Notes: a model not told the origin generated them from the letters alone. Counted from the first letter of the stretch, positions 15,311 to 24,002 are shown. The stretch: DNA of 64,000 bases from an uncultured Lachnospiraceae bacterium (GCA_910589105.1 CAJUST010000005.1:62001-126000); one strand, 5' to 3'. Numbers and translations are program-made.

Positions 15311-15930
15311 TATACATACACCTCCTCGATGTTTTCAACAGCGGATTTCGTAATAACCACTGTTTTGTACTTCAAAATGTCATATACATTAATTGTGCTC
15401 GTCAGCGTTGTCTTAACATTTGGAATGTTTTTCGCAGACTGAATGACATTTACGTCTTTCTCTTTCATAACAACTAATGCTTTGTCAACATTTAAGTTTT
15501 TCATTACCTGAACGAATTTCTTTGTTTTGATTTCATCTAATTTCAAATCGTCAAGCACGATAAATTTTTCTTCCTGAACTCTGGAAGTTAAGGCGGATTT
15601 TAATGCCGCTCTTTTTTCTTTCTTGTTCATTTTAAAGGAATAGTCCCTTGGTACGGGAGCGAATACAACGCCGCCGCCTTTCCACTGCGGAGCCCTGATG
15701 GAACCCTGTCTTGCATGTCCCGTCCCTTTCTGTCTCCATGGCTTCCTTCCGCCGCCGCGGACTTCAGAACGCGTCTTTGCTTTCTGTGTTCCCTGACGGT
15801 TGTTTGCAAGCTGCTGAACCACTGCTAAATGCACTAAATGCTCGTTGATTTTGGCGCCAAATATTGCATCGTTTAATTCCATGGTTCCAACTTCTTTGCC
15901 TTCCATATTTAAAACAGATACTGTTGCCAT
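15310..15930 (-). CDS. rplD: 50S ribosomal protein L4
   Basis: 23S rRNA-binding protein and, in E. coli, the repressor of its own S10 operon. It has 206 residues: an N-terminal segment ending NRQGTQKAKTRSEVRGGGRK, the tunnel loop KPWRQKGTGHARQGSIRAPQ, and the C-terminal core. Overlaps rplW by one base and follows rplC by 30 bp. Confidence 0.98.
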   Translation of the reverse strand: MATVSVLNMEGKEVGTMELNDAIFGAKINEHLVHLAVVQQLANNRQGTQKAKTRSEVRGGGRKPWRQKGTGHARQGSIRAPQWKGGGVVFAPVPRDYSFKMNKKEKRAALKSALTSRVQEEKFIVLDDLKLDEIKTKKFVQVMKNLNVDKALVVMKEKDVNVIQSAKNIPNVKTTLTSTINVYDILKYKTVVITKSAVENIEEVYV

Positions 15931-15960
15931 CTGTGTGTTCCTCCTTTCCTGTAAGCGCTT

Positions 15961-16644
15961 TTATTTTGCTGCTTTCACTGATTCTTTGATTGTTATTAAT
16001 GATTTCTTTGGTCCCGGAACGGAGCCTTTGATTAAAAGCAAATTGTTCTCAGCATCCACACGGACGATTTCAAGGTTCTGAACCGTCACTTTTACATGAC
16101 CCATGCGGCCCGGCATCCCTTTTCCTTTGAATACGCGGCTTGGAGAAGAACAAGCGCCGTTTGAACCTTGATGACGGTGGAATTTAGAACCGTGTGTCAT
16201 TGGCCCTCTGTGCTGGCCATGTCTTTTAATCGCGCCCTGAAATCCTTTACCCTTTGAAATTGCAGTGGCGTCTATTTTATCGCCTGCAGCAAATACGTCA
16301 GCTTTAATTTCGTCTGCGAGTTTATAATCCTGCGCATTTTCAAACTTAAATTCTCTGACATATCTCTTACTGGAAACTCCGGCTTTTGCAAAATGGCCCT
16401 TTTCAGCCTTTGTTGCGCCATGCCTGTTTCTGATTTCTTTTTTACCGTTTGCGTCTCTGCTGACAATTTTATCTTTCATGTCAACAAACCCTACCTGAAC
16501 TGCGCTGTAGCCGTCATTTTCCACTGTCTTTATCTGTGTAACAAAGCATGGCCCTGCCTGTATTACTGTAACAGGGATTAACGCGCCATCTTCAGCAAAG
16601 ATCTGAGTCATTCCGACTTTTGTGCCTAATATTGCTTTTTTCAT
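15961..16644 (-). CDS. rplC: 50S ribosomal protein L3
   Basis: Initiates 50S assembly and reaches into the peptidyl transferase centre. It has 227 residues: KKAILGTKVGMTQIFAEDGA at the start and the family signature FKGKGMPGRMGHVKVTVQNL near residue 170, with GSNGACSSPSRVFKG before it. The rpsJ-rplC spacer holds a perfect 8-bp hairpin. Confidence 0.98.
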   Translation of the reverse strand: MKKAILGTKVGMTQIFAEDGALIPVTVIQAGPCFVTQIKTVENDGYSAVQVGFVDMKDKIVSRDANGKKEIRNRHGATKAEKGHFAKAGVSSKRYVREFKFENAQDYKLADEIKADVFAAGDKIDATAISKGKGFQGAIKRHGQHRGPMTHGSKFHRHQGSNGACSSPSRVFKGKGMPGRMGHVKVTVQNLEIVRVDAENNLLLIKGSVPGPKKSLITIKESVKAAK

Positions 16645-16671
16645 GTTTTACCTCCTGTTTTCCTATCAGCG

Positions 16672-16691
16672 GAGCGTATCTGCATACGCTC
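16672..16691 (-). promoter_or_regulatory. Hairpin in the rpsJ-rplC spacer
   Basis: The 20 bases form a perfect 8-bp stem GAGCGTAT / ATACGCTC with a four-base loop, about 17 bases before the rplC Shine-Dalgarno sequence. No T-run follows. It shares the GTATGC core with the rpsC repeat loops but not their full architecture. Confidence 0.55.
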
Positions 16692-16704
16692 ATACTAGTG
16701 AGGA

Positions 16705-17022
16705 TTATTTATTTTTCATTTTGATGTCGATGTGCACGCCCGCTGGCATCTCTAAACGGGATAACGCATCTACAGTTTTCTGGGTTGGCGTAATGATGTC
16801 AATCAGCCTTTTGTGTGTTCTCTGCTCAAACTGTTCTCTCGAATCTTTATACTTATGAACGGCTCTAATAATTGTAACCACTTCTTTTTTCGTCGGAAGT
16901 GGTACTGGACCGCTCACCTGTGCCCCATTCTTCTTTACAGTCTCAATGATTTTTTTTGCAGATGCATCCACAAGTTCGTGATCATATGCTTTTAATACGA
17001 TTCTCATTACTTGACTTGCCAT
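16705..17022 (-). CDS. rpsJ: 30S ribosomal protein S10
   Basis: Head protein and, with NusB, part of the antitermination complex. It has 105 residues: ASQVMRIVLKAYDHELVDAS and the signature GPVPLPTKKEVVTIIRAVHK. It is the first gene of the superoperon. ATG 17022 was preferred because relatives begin MAxQVMRI; the GGAGG is 12 bases upstream, a little far. A leader of about 220 bases precedes it. Confidence 0.98.
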   Translation of the reverse strand: MASQVMRIVLKAYDHELVDASAKKIIETVKKNGAQVSGPVPLPTKKEVVTIIRAVHKYKDSREQFEQRTHKRLIDIITPTQKTVDALSRLEMPAGVHIDIKMKNK

Positions 17023-17250
17023 AAAAAAAGTCGCCTCCTTTTCGCACTTTCATTCAGTACGACAAGCGGTGACTGTACACTTTGCCGGGTGTGTCCTATC
17101 GACTTACCTGCAATCTCTACTTATCCTTGTAGACTTTTGTGATACAGTGACTTGTCGCCAGTTTCATAACTTGACATTCGCTCTGCGGAAAACCTGCCAT
17201 TTTCGGGCAGCAACCTCGCGCTTCATTGCTATCATGTCACAGCGTAGTAT
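17023..17250 (-). promoter_or_regulatory. Structured 5' leader of the S10 superoperon
   Basis: From the likely start of transcription near 17244 to rpsJ there are about 220 untranslated bases. Segments 17060-17077 and 17143-17157 are complementary (CGACAAG with CTTGTCG, and ACTGTA with TACAGT, with a small internal loop) and can close a long-range stem around 65 bases. A separate CTGCC/GGCAG hairpin lies nearer the promoter. Such leaders in other bacteria carry ribosomal-protein autoregulation; that it does so here is inference. Confidence 0.5.
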
Positions 17251-17279
17251 AGTATACAGGAAGATAAATGAAAATGCAA
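17251..17279 (-). promoter_or_regulatory. Sigma-A type promoter for the S10 superoperon
   Basis: Minus-strand -35 TTGCAT (17274-17279), 17-bp spacer, -10 TATACT (17251-17256). The spacing is ideal and the -10 matches five of six consensus bases. It sits about 230 bases ahead of rpsJ and just downstream of a long hairpin that may insulate it. Confidence 0.75.
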
Positions 17280-17315
17280 GGGGTTTTATGAAATTTGTTT
17301 TGGATTTTTGTGGAG

Positions 17316-17455
17316 GTGGAAGAAGCAAATCTATATTCCATTCAGACACGCTCTCGCTCTTATAAGCCAGTAGCGGTTCTAAGTTCGAAAATACCTCACT
17401 AAGAACCGACAGGCTTATAACGGTCTTCATTGGAATATAGATTTGCTTCTTCCAC
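17316..17455. repeat. 140-bp long inverted repeat (hairpin element 1)
   Basis: Perfect 25-bp arms at 17316-17340 and 17431-17455 enclose further pairing segments: TTATAAGCC (17360-17368) with GGCTTATAA (17412-17420), and CGGTTCT (17374-17380) with AGAACCG (17402-17408). The whole can fold into one long hairpin. It lies between the end of the aro operon and the S10 promoter, so it could end aro transcription. It has no transposase, and no target-site duplication that I can see. Confidence 0.85.
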
Positions 17456-18594
17456 ATTTACGTTGTGTAAAACTAAATTTATAAAACGAAGGTAGGCGGC
17501 ATTGATGGGAGGGAGGAGGGTATGGGAAGTGTATGAATGGGTTTTGGCGTTTCGGGGTTTTGGTTTTTTGAGTAATTGGTTTTAGGTGTTTTTATTGTTC
17601 TTTGTTTTGAAATATTTGATTCATTAACATTAATTTCCTAGATTATATTAGAAATTTATCAAATTTTATTTGGATTTTTTGTTTATTTTTTGTTGGTGAA
17701 AGGATAATGACTGTGGGGTTTTGGTTTTTATTGGTTTGTAGGTTTTTTATAGATTTTTCTTTTAGCTTCTATATTATATGGTTTTGTTTATATGGTTTTG
17801 TTTGGTTTTGTTTGATGGTTTGAGATGAGGCAAGAATTTTTGTGATACTTCTTTTTTGTTGGTCATTTTTCTTTTCGCTGTTGTCTGGAATTAGGATAGA
17901 TTGAATATTTTCAATATAGATATATGTGTTTTGTTTTAATTTCTTTGTATGTTTTGATTTTAGGCTTTGAGATTATAATTGAAGAAGTTAGCTGGATTTT
18001 TGGATTGGAGTTGTTATGGAAAGAGATTTGGCTGGGGGTTTGGCTTTTTGATAATATCTAGAGAGTTGGAATTTTCGCTTTCAGGTTATATTATAGAAAG
18101 ATAGCAGGCTTTTTTTTTTGGGTAATATTGATAGAGTTGAAGCTGGGGTTTTCACTTTTTGATAATTTTCTGTGGGTTTGTGTTTATTTTTTCGCTCTTA
18201 TGATATTATACAGAATTTGTGGTTACAAAATTTTAGTTTTTGGTAATGTACAAAAGAGAAGTGAAACCTTCGCTTTTTGGATATAAGAAGGAATTTGATG
18301 CTAGGGTTATCGCTTTTGGGTAATATATAATGAATTAAAGCTGGAGTTTTACTTTTAAGCAATATTTAATAGGTTAAAGCTAAAGTTTCACTTTTAGGAA
18401 ATATATAATGGGTTAAAGCTGGAACATCACTTTTGGGTAATGTACAAAAATTTTATTTTTTGGGGCGCGGATTCACTTGCTTTTCTTGCTTTTTTGTAAT
18501 ACGGCAGGACATGGAAACCATGAATTTTGTGTTCAGTAATTTGTAGATTCAGGGACTATGGTTTCTTTTTTTGGTAATTTGATGAAGTTTTTAG
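17456..18594. repeat. G/T-rich non-coding tract with about 39-bp tandem repeats
   Basis: No gene is supported in this 1.1-kb stretch. The plus strand is rich in G and T and very poor in C, unlike the ribosomal region where plus-strand C exceeds G. From about 18020 to 18450 there are degenerate tandem repeats of about 39 bp. The clearest begin GCT near 18299, 18340, 18379 and 18418, each with a core like GGAGTTTTACTTTT followed by an AATATWTAAT-like stretch and GGTTAAA. The tract lies downstream of aroD and upstream of the S10 promoter. Confidence 0.75.
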
Positions 18595-19362
18595 TTAGGT
18601 TTCTGGCTTTTTGTTTATTATGGAGAGGATTTTAGCTAGGTCTTTGGCTTTTAGCTGACCGGGGGCGGAAGGGGTTCCGATGGATGCAAATGTGATTGCG
18701 GAACCGAATGTTTCACCGCTTATCCTGCTGATTTCCCCTATTTTTGACATGGACATGGTGATAATTGGAACGTTTGCATAGAGGCGGTTCATTTCTTCGG
18801 TTGCGAGCAACAGGGTTAGGACGTCTTTTGGATCTTGGGGCATAACAGCTATTTTTATGAGATCTGCTCCTAGGTTCTGCATATGGCGCAGTCTGTCTAT
18901 GATCTCTTTTTTGGACGGAGTTTGGTTGAAATTGTGGTAGGAAGCAATAACTTTTATGCCTTGTTTTTTTGCGGTCTGTATGAGTTTTGGTATATCGGTT
19001 CCTTGCTGGTATGCTTGTATGTCGATGAGATCTGGTTTTTTCGTGGAGAGGACGAAATCGTTTAGCGCTTCGTATTCTTTTGGGCTGATTGAAGCGCTGC
19101 CGCCTTCTTCTTTTGTCCGGCAGGTGAATAGAATTGGGGCGTTTTTTTGCTTTGTTTGCAGGAGTGTGAGGGTTTCATCAAGTTTTTCATTTTGCAGGAC
19201 ATTCAAAAAACAATCGGCGCGCCATTCAATCAGGTCGGCGTAAATGATGTCGGGGGAATCTATTTCTTTTAGGATTTCTTTTTCTGTGGCGCCTGTGATG
19301 GGAACGCAGATTTTAGGCCTGCCTTCTCCGATGGTTAGATTTTTTATGGTAAGTGGGTTCAT
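18595..19362 (-). CDS. aroD: 3-dehydroquinate dehydratase, type I
   Basis: Converts 3-dehydroquinate to 3-dehydroshikimate through a Schiff base. It has 255 residues in a TIM barrel. The catalytic pair is visible: H143 in SYHNFNQTP and the Schiff-base lysine K170 in LIKIAVMPQD, at the same numbers as in the E. coli enzyme. E46 and R48 of IEWRAD bind substrate. Last of aroK-aroE-aroD, 12 bp after aroE. Its sense strand is C-rich rather than G-rich, unlike the neighbouring ribosomal genes. Confidence 0.96.
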   Translation of the reverse strand: MNPLTIKNLTIGEGRPKICVPITGATEKEILKEIDSPDIIYADLIEWRADCFLNVLQNEKLDETLTLLQTKQKNAPILFTCRTKEEGGSASISPKEYEALNDFVLSTKKPDLIDIQAYQQGTDIPKLIQTAKKQGIKVIASYHNFNQTPSKKEIIDRLRHMQNLGADLIKIAVMPQDPKDVLTLLLATEEMNRLYANVPIITMSMSKIGEISRISGETFGSAITFASIGTPSAPGQLKAKDLAKILSIINKKPET

Positions 19363-19374
19363 GGCATTCTCCTA

Positions 19375-20250
19375 TTAATCATATTTGATGTTTAGGACTT
19401 GTTTCATATGTTCGATCGGCATTTCTTTCCCTGTCCATAATTGGAAAGCTGCTGCGCCTTGGAATAAAAGCATTCCCATGCCGTTCATGGTTTTGCATCC
19501 GGCTGATTTTGCTAGTTGCAGCATTTTGGTTTCTTGGGGCGAATAGATGATGTCTGTTACGATCAGATCCGGACGGAAGAAAGATTTATCGGGAATGTAG
19601 GTCTGTCCTTCTCTTGGCTTCATGCCCATTCCTGTTGCATTTGTAAATAGATAGGAATCGTCGATTTCAGCTTTTAATTTTTCTAGATCTGCCAAATCGT
19701 ATAGGCTGACTTTACAATCTGTCTGTTTTGTGATTTTTTCTATGGTGGCTTCTGCATTTTCCCAGAATTTATCTTTGATGTTGAATATGGATATTTCCGC
19801 TACGCCGTCTAGGGCGGCTTGGACTTGTATCGCTGTAGCTGCGCCTCCAGAACCTACAATGGTCATTTTTTTTCCGATTGCGTCTATTTGATTGTCTTTT
19901 AGGGCGCTCATATAACCGATTCCGTCAGTAATGTGTCCAGTCAGAACCCCATTTTCGTTTACAATGGTATTGACTGCTCCGCAAAGCTGCGCGGCAGGTG
20001 CCAGGCGATCTAAATATTTTATAACGGAGGTTTTGTTTGGCATGGATAGGTTTGCCCCCGCCATTTTTAATGCCCGTATTCCTTTTATGGCGTCTTCTAG
20101 CGTTTCGTTATCTACTTCAAATGCTAAATAGGCATAGTCTAAACCTAAATATGCGAATGCTTCGTTATGAATTGCGGGAGAGCTGGAATGCCGGATTGGA
20201 TAAGCAAGCAGCCCTATCAGTTCTGTGTGGCCTGTAATTCGTTCTGCCAT
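19375..20250 (-). CDS. aroE: Shikimate dehydrogenase
   Basis: NADPH-dependent reduction of 3-dehydroshikimate to shikimate. It has 291 residues, with the substrate domain first (YPIRHSSSPAIHN, then GANLSMPNKTSVI with the catalytic lysine, and AVNTIVNENGVLTGHITDG) and a Rossmann domain with IVGSGGAATAIQ. The usual GNV-TVPHK reads GANLSMPNK, a mild variation that keeps the lysine. Between aroK and aroD. Confidence 0.95.
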   Translation of the reverse strand: MAERITGHTELIGLLAYPIRHSSSPAIHNEAFAYLGLDYAYLAFEVDNETLEDAIKGIRALKMAGANLSMPNKTSVIKYLDRLAPAAQLCGAVNTIVNENGVLTGHITDGIGYMSALKDNQIDAIGKKMTIVGSGGAATAIQVQAALDGVAEISIFNIKDKFWENAEATIEKITKQTDCKVSLYDLADLEKLKAEIDDSYLFTNATGMGMKPREGQTYIPDKSFFRPDLIVTDIIYSPQETKMLQLAKSAGCKTMNGMGMLLFQGAAAFQLWTGKEMPIEHMKQVLNIKYD

Positions 20251-20270
20251 TTTGTTTGCCTTCTTTCTTT

Positions 20271-20783
20271 TTATTGGTTTATTTTTATTTTGATTTCTTC
20301 ACAAATTTCTTGTATGCTTTTATGGTCTGTCACTATTATGTGATCTGCGGCTTGTTCGTATTTTGGCTGTCGATTGTCCATTAGTTCTTTGATATACGGG
20401 ATTGTTTTATTTTGTTCGAGCAATGGACGGTCATGGCTGTCTTTTACACGCCCATAGATTGTTTCAGGCGATGCCGTCAACAGAATGGTTTTGCCACTCT
20501 TTTTCATTTCTTTTATGTTTTCTTCCCGCATTGGAGTTCCTCCTCCGCAGGAAATTACCATCGGCTCTTTTTCTTGTAATTCAATTAATAATTTCGTCTC
20601 CAAATTTCGGAAATGTTCTTCTCCATATGTGGAAAATATATCGGATATGCTCATGTCTTGCTGTTTTTCTATGGTCTGATCCATTTCTGCCAACTCTAAG
20701 CCCAACATACTGCTTAGACATTTTGCAACTGATGTTTTGCCGCTTCCCATGAAACCAATTAGAAAAATATGTTTCTGTTCCAT
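20271..20783 (-). CDS. aroK: Shikimate kinase
   Basis: Phosphorylates shikimate at position 3 with ATP. It has 170 residues, with P-loop GFMGSGKTSVAK near residues 9-20, the substrate Asp in EMDQTIE, Arg in EEHFRNLE, the CGGGTPMREENI motif and the LID around VKDSHDRPLLEQ. First gene of a three-gene shikimate operon; spacers of 20 and 12 bp. Confidence 0.95.
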   Translation of the reverse strand: MEQKHIFLIGFMGSGKTSVAKCLSSMLGLELAEMDQTIEKQQDMSISDIFSTYGEEHFRNLETKLLIELQEKEPMVISCGGGTPMREENIKEMKKSGKTILLTASPETIYGRVKDSHDRPLLEQNKTIPYIKELMDNRQPKYEQAADHIIVTDHKSIQEICEEIKIKINQ

Positions 20784-21149
20784 TTTGATCCCGCTCCTTT
20801 TTCTTTGACGATCAAATTTTTCTGGTTATTCTTTTTTCAATTCTCTTGTGTTTGATTCTCTAAATTTTATTCTTTCGCGCTTACTTTTTAACGAATTATT
20901 ATTTAATATAAAATATTTTGTATATTTCATAAATCATTTTTTATTTTTGATTCTTTGCCGCTTACTCTTTGACATTTGCTTTTCTGTTATTAAATTTTTC
21001 TTATCCTTTCTCGAAAAAGTGTCCCCATTGTATTAAACTTGAAAAATATTGCATATTCCAGCATACAATGAAAAATGGAATTTGCACTCGTTTATCATTC
21101 TCGCAAATGGAAATCCGCTACCTTGTCAGCTCCATTTCATTGTTCATTT
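20784..21149. other. AT-rich gap upstream of aroK
   Basis: A 366-bp stretch with no supported gene. It is dominated by T and A with degenerate short repeats around GCTTACTYTTT. It presumably holds the aro promoter; TTAAAA with TAAAAT 16 bp apart on the minus strand (near 20866-20893) is a weak candidate only. Confidence 0.4.
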
Positions 21150-21487
21150 TTATATATCTAATGTTTTAGCAGCAATTCCCCTTCTTCTATACGCAGGATT
21201 CGTGTACATATTCATTATATAAGCTTTTTTTCCGCTTGGATTGTGATAAGATGGCATTACTTGAAAAAAACTGACGCAACCAGCTCCAACAAAATACTTT
21301 CCGCCAAAAACTAAATATGCAATATGAAAACCATCACAAAGCGCCTTTTGGTAATAGTTGTAGGATTCTCTTTGCGCTTCGTTCATATCAATAACATCAG
21401 ATAGTCGATTAGCCTTAATACCTCTATTCTTGTTTCTGTTAATACATTTATATCTTCAAGCGTTGCTCGTTTATATATTAAAGACAT
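21150..21487 (-). pseudogene. GNAT-family acetyltransferase, frameshifted and truncated
   Basis: The true start is ATG 21487 behind AGGAGG, giving MSLIYKRATLEDINVLTETR, a normal GNAT beginning. After about 25 codons the frame breaks: one base appears to be missing near 21410, and the following sequence resumes in another frame as NEAQRESYNYYQKALCDGFH and so on. It carries the acetyl-CoA motif NPAYRRRGIAAKTLDI, then stops at once where about 60 more residues are expected. Both lesions point to a decayed gene. Flanking tandem repeats support relaxed constraint here. Confidence 0.8.
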
Positions 21488-21550
21488 ATTGTTTTTCCTC
21501 CTGCAAATACCGATTTATATATTTCTGTTATAAATTCTATCTTTCAACTA

Positions 21551-21630
21551 TAATATATATTTATAAGCTCATTTTCAATAGGTAGACATCTAATACATAT
21601 TCATAAGCGAATTTACAATAGGTACAAAAT
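21551..21630. repeat. Two 40-bp tandem copies
   Basis: Bases 21551-21590 and 21591-21630 are two adjacent imperfect 40-bp copies, each with a TATWTTYATAAGC-like start and CAATAGGTA near the end. They lie in an AT-rich gap upstream of the GNAT pseudogene. No function is apparent. Confidence 0.7.
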
Positions 21631-21870
21631 ACCAAAAAGGAAAATTTTCTGTTTCATACTCAACGTTTGATTCTTTATCACTTTAAAGCGGCAACTTTAT
21701 TATAACAACTTAATTATTAGATTGCAATAGTAATCTTTTTAGATAAATCTTTACTTAGAAATCTTTATTGAATACGCTACCTTATCTAAACTGGATACCT
21801 GCTGGCATTTTGAATTATATGCTTGTTGGTTTCTCTCGCTTTTCTTTTATACACTAGTAGGCACAGCATA

Positions 21871-21985
21871 CTCTAGGCTCTGTCTGGTCTTTATTTACAA
21901 TGGCTGTTACAGCATTATATAGGCTCTGTCTGGTCTTTATTTACAATGACTGTTACGACATAACATAAAATTTGTCTGGACTCTA
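21871..21985. repeat. 46-bp tandem repeats
   Basis: TAGGCTCTGTCTGG starts at 21874 and again at 21920, each followed by TCTTTATTTACAATG and CTGTTAC; a decayed third copy keeps GTCTGG at 21974. The spacing is 46 bp each time. No ORF crosses them. The rest of 21631-22061 contains nothing else I can support. Confidence 0.7.
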
Positions 21986-22061
21986 GGCCGACTGCTTGAT
22001 TTGCTTATGGCATTACGTTATATAATTTGATTCAATTTCTGGCGTTCACTTCACTATTATA

Positions 22062-22099
22062 AAAACCGCTGTACAGCGGTAAAACTGTACAGCGGTTTT
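22062..22099 (-). terminator. Intrinsic terminator after pgi
   Basis: A perfect 15-bp stem AAAACCGCTGTACAG / CTGTACAGCGGTTTT with an eight-base loop, ending in T bases on the minus strand, 24 bp after the pgi stop. Confidence 0.9.
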
Positions 22100-22123
22100 C
22101 CTCCTTATTTACCAGAACACTTT

Positions 22124-23470
22124 TTACAATCTCTTTAATAATTCTTCTCTCTGCGCTTCATATCCCGGTTTTCCCAATAGAGCAAACATATTTTTCTTAT
22201 AGCTTTCTACGCCCGGCTGATTAAATGGGTTGACGCCCAGCAAATATCCGCTGACTCCTACTGCAAATTCAAAAAAGTAGAATAATTCACCCAGATAAAA
22301 CTCGTCCTGCTTTGGAATTTTAACCATTAAATTCGGTACGTTTCCATCTGTGTGCGCTAAGATTGTCCCATTCATTGCGCTTTTGTTGACGAAATCCATG
22401 TCTTTTCCTGCAAGATAATTCAATCCGTCTAAGTCTGTCGGTTCTTCTTCAATCACTACTGATCCTCTTGCTTCTTCGATGTTTAACACGGTTTCAAACA
22501 TTATCCTTGCGCCGTCCTGAATAAACTGTCCCATGGAATGAAGATCCGTTGTAAGATCTACAGATGCTGGGAAAATTCCTTTCTGGTCTTTGCCTTCGCT
22601 TTCCCCATAGAGCTGTTTCCACCATTCTGCCACATAATGCAAAGAAGGCTCATAGTTTGCAAGCGCTTCCGTAGTCTTTCCTTTCCGAAGCAAAATATTG
22701 CGGATTGCTGCATATTTTAACGCGTCATTATCTTCAAATTTCTGCTCTAACGCAAGCCTTCTGCCTTCTGCCGCGCCAGCCATTAACTGATCTAAATCCG
22801 CTCCGCTGACTGCGATTGGGAGCAGTCCAACGGCTGTAAGTACGGAAAATCTGCCGCCTATATCGTCCGGCACCACGAATGTCTCATAGCCTTCTTCTGT
22901 TGCAAGATTTTTCAGAGCGCCCCTTTCTTTGTCTGTCGTCGCATAAATACGTTTTGCAGCTTCTTCTTTTCCGTATTTTTCTTCAAGTTTTTTCTTAAAT
23001 ACACGAAATGCGATTGCCGGTTCTGTCGTTGTGCCGGATTTGGAAATAATATTGACAGAAAAATCCCTGTCTCCAATTACATCTAAAAGCCCTTCTGTAT
23101 AAGCTCCGCTGATGCTGTTTCCGGCATAATAGATTTCAGGCGTTTTTCTGATTTCTTTTGGTATATTGTTATAAAAGCCATGTCTTAAAAATTCGATTGC
23201 CGCTCTTGCGCCTAAATAAGAACCGCCGATTCCAATGACAACTAACACTTCTGAATCAGATTGGATTTTTTGAGCCGCTTTTTTAATACGCTCAAATTCT
23301 TCCTTATCGTAATCTACCGGAAGATCCACCCAGCCGACAAAATCATTTCCGGCGCCGCTTTTTGAAACAAGCCGGTTTTTCGCTTCTTCTGTCAGCCTGC
23401 TCATATAGCCAATTTCTTCTTCACTGATAAATCCTGCTGTTTTAGAATAATCTAATGTCACTTTACTCAT
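22124..23470 (-). CDS. pgi: Glucose-6-phosphate isomerase
   Basis: Interconverts glucose-6-phosphate and fructose-6-phosphate in glycolysis. It has 448 residues, the short Gram-positive form. Family motifs are VVIGIGGSYLGARAAIEFL, ISKSGTTTEPAIAFR (phosphate binding) and DDIGGRFSVLTAVGLLPIA; the C-terminal catalytic lysine region is FNQPGVESYKKNMF. Monocistronic, with its own promoter (23507-23535) and terminator. Confidence 0.98.
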   Translation of the reverse strand: MSKVTLDYSKTAGFISEEEIGYMSRLTEEAKNRLVSKSGAGNDFVGWVDLPVDYDKEEFERIKKAAQKIQSDSEVLVVIGIGGSYLGARAAIEFLRHGFYNNIPKEIRKTPEIYYAGNSISGAYTEGLLDVIGDRDFSVNIISKSGTTTEPAIAFRVFKKKLEEKYGKEEAAKRIYATTDKERGALKNLATEEGYETFVVPDDIGGRFSVLTAVGLLPIAVSGADLDQLMAGAAEGRRLALEQKFEDNDALKYAAIRNILLRKGKTTEALANYEPSLHYVAEWWKQLYGESEGKDQKGIFPASVDLTTDLHSMGQFIQDGARIMFETVLNIEEARGSVVIEEEPTDLDGLNYLAGKDMDFVNKSAMNGTILAHTDGNVPNLMVKIPKQDEFYLGELFYFFEFAVGVSGYLLGVNPFNQPGVESYKKNMFALLGKPGYEAQREELLKRL

Positions 23471-23506
23471 AATAAACGCTCCTTTGTTAAACTTTTTTCA
23501 AATCTT

Positions 23507-23535
23507 ATTTTAGCAAACACTTCTTATGAGTTCAA
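23507..23535 (-). promoter_or_regulatory. Sigma-A type promoter of pgi
   Basis: Minus-strand -35 TTGAAC (23530-23535), 17-bp spacer, -10 TAAAAT (23507-23512), about 40 bases before the pgi start. Confidence 0.65.
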
Positions 23536-23546
23536 GACCTGTCCAA

Positions 23547-23879
23547 CTAAAATACTTCTGAAATAACGTCCATCAAAAGTTTTGCATCTGCCGCTTTTTT
23601 CTCTAACTCCTGCTGCTTTTGCCAATCGTCTGCCGTCTGGTATACCGGAATTTCCCCCTCCGTTTTTACTTCTTGCGCAGGTTCCCCTTCCGGTTCTCCG
23701 TCAGATAAGATCACGTCAAAATATTTTCGGATTTTTTTGCAGATTTTATGTACCTCATACCTTGTCCTTGTCACTTGCGCAAATATCAAAAGTAAGAAAA
23801 ATAAAACGACTAATCCCGCCGCTATGGCAGTGGTGATTGGATTTTCTCTTATGTAAGGAATGATTTGTTCCTGTAGCAT
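23547..23879 (-). CDS. Single-pass membrane protein of unknown function
   Basis: 110 residues, not recognised. A short N-terminus (MLQEQIIPYIRENPITTAIA) leads into one membrane helix near residues 18-37 (ending VVLFFLLLIFAQV), then a basic segment and an acidic, Lys/Glu-rich cytoplasmic tail ending LLMDVISEVF. The start was moved to ATG 23879 since GGGGGC lies 6 bases upstream; the longer in-frame ORF to 23933 lacks one. It is 123 bp downstream of the MBL-like gene and may share its transcript. Confidence 0.65.
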   Translation of the reverse strand: MLQEQIIPYIRENPITTAIAAGLVVLFFLLLIFAQVTRTRYEVHKICKKIRKYFDVILSDGEPEGEPAQEVKTEGEIPVYQTADDWQKQQELEKKAADAKLLMDVISEVF

Positions 23880-24002
23880 AACAATGCCCCCTTTTCTTTT
23901 TTCCCTTTCATTATAAGGAAAAAAGCAGGACAAGGAAAGATGTCCATTCCATGTTTTCGCCGCAAGTTTTGACGGTTTTTTCTTTTTAAGCTTCGGAATC
24001 TG

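Noticed and set aside
17164..17457. 97-aa ORF across hairpin element 1
   Set aside because: It spans the hairpin arm and the S10 leader and promoter, has low-complexity composition and no ribosome binding site.
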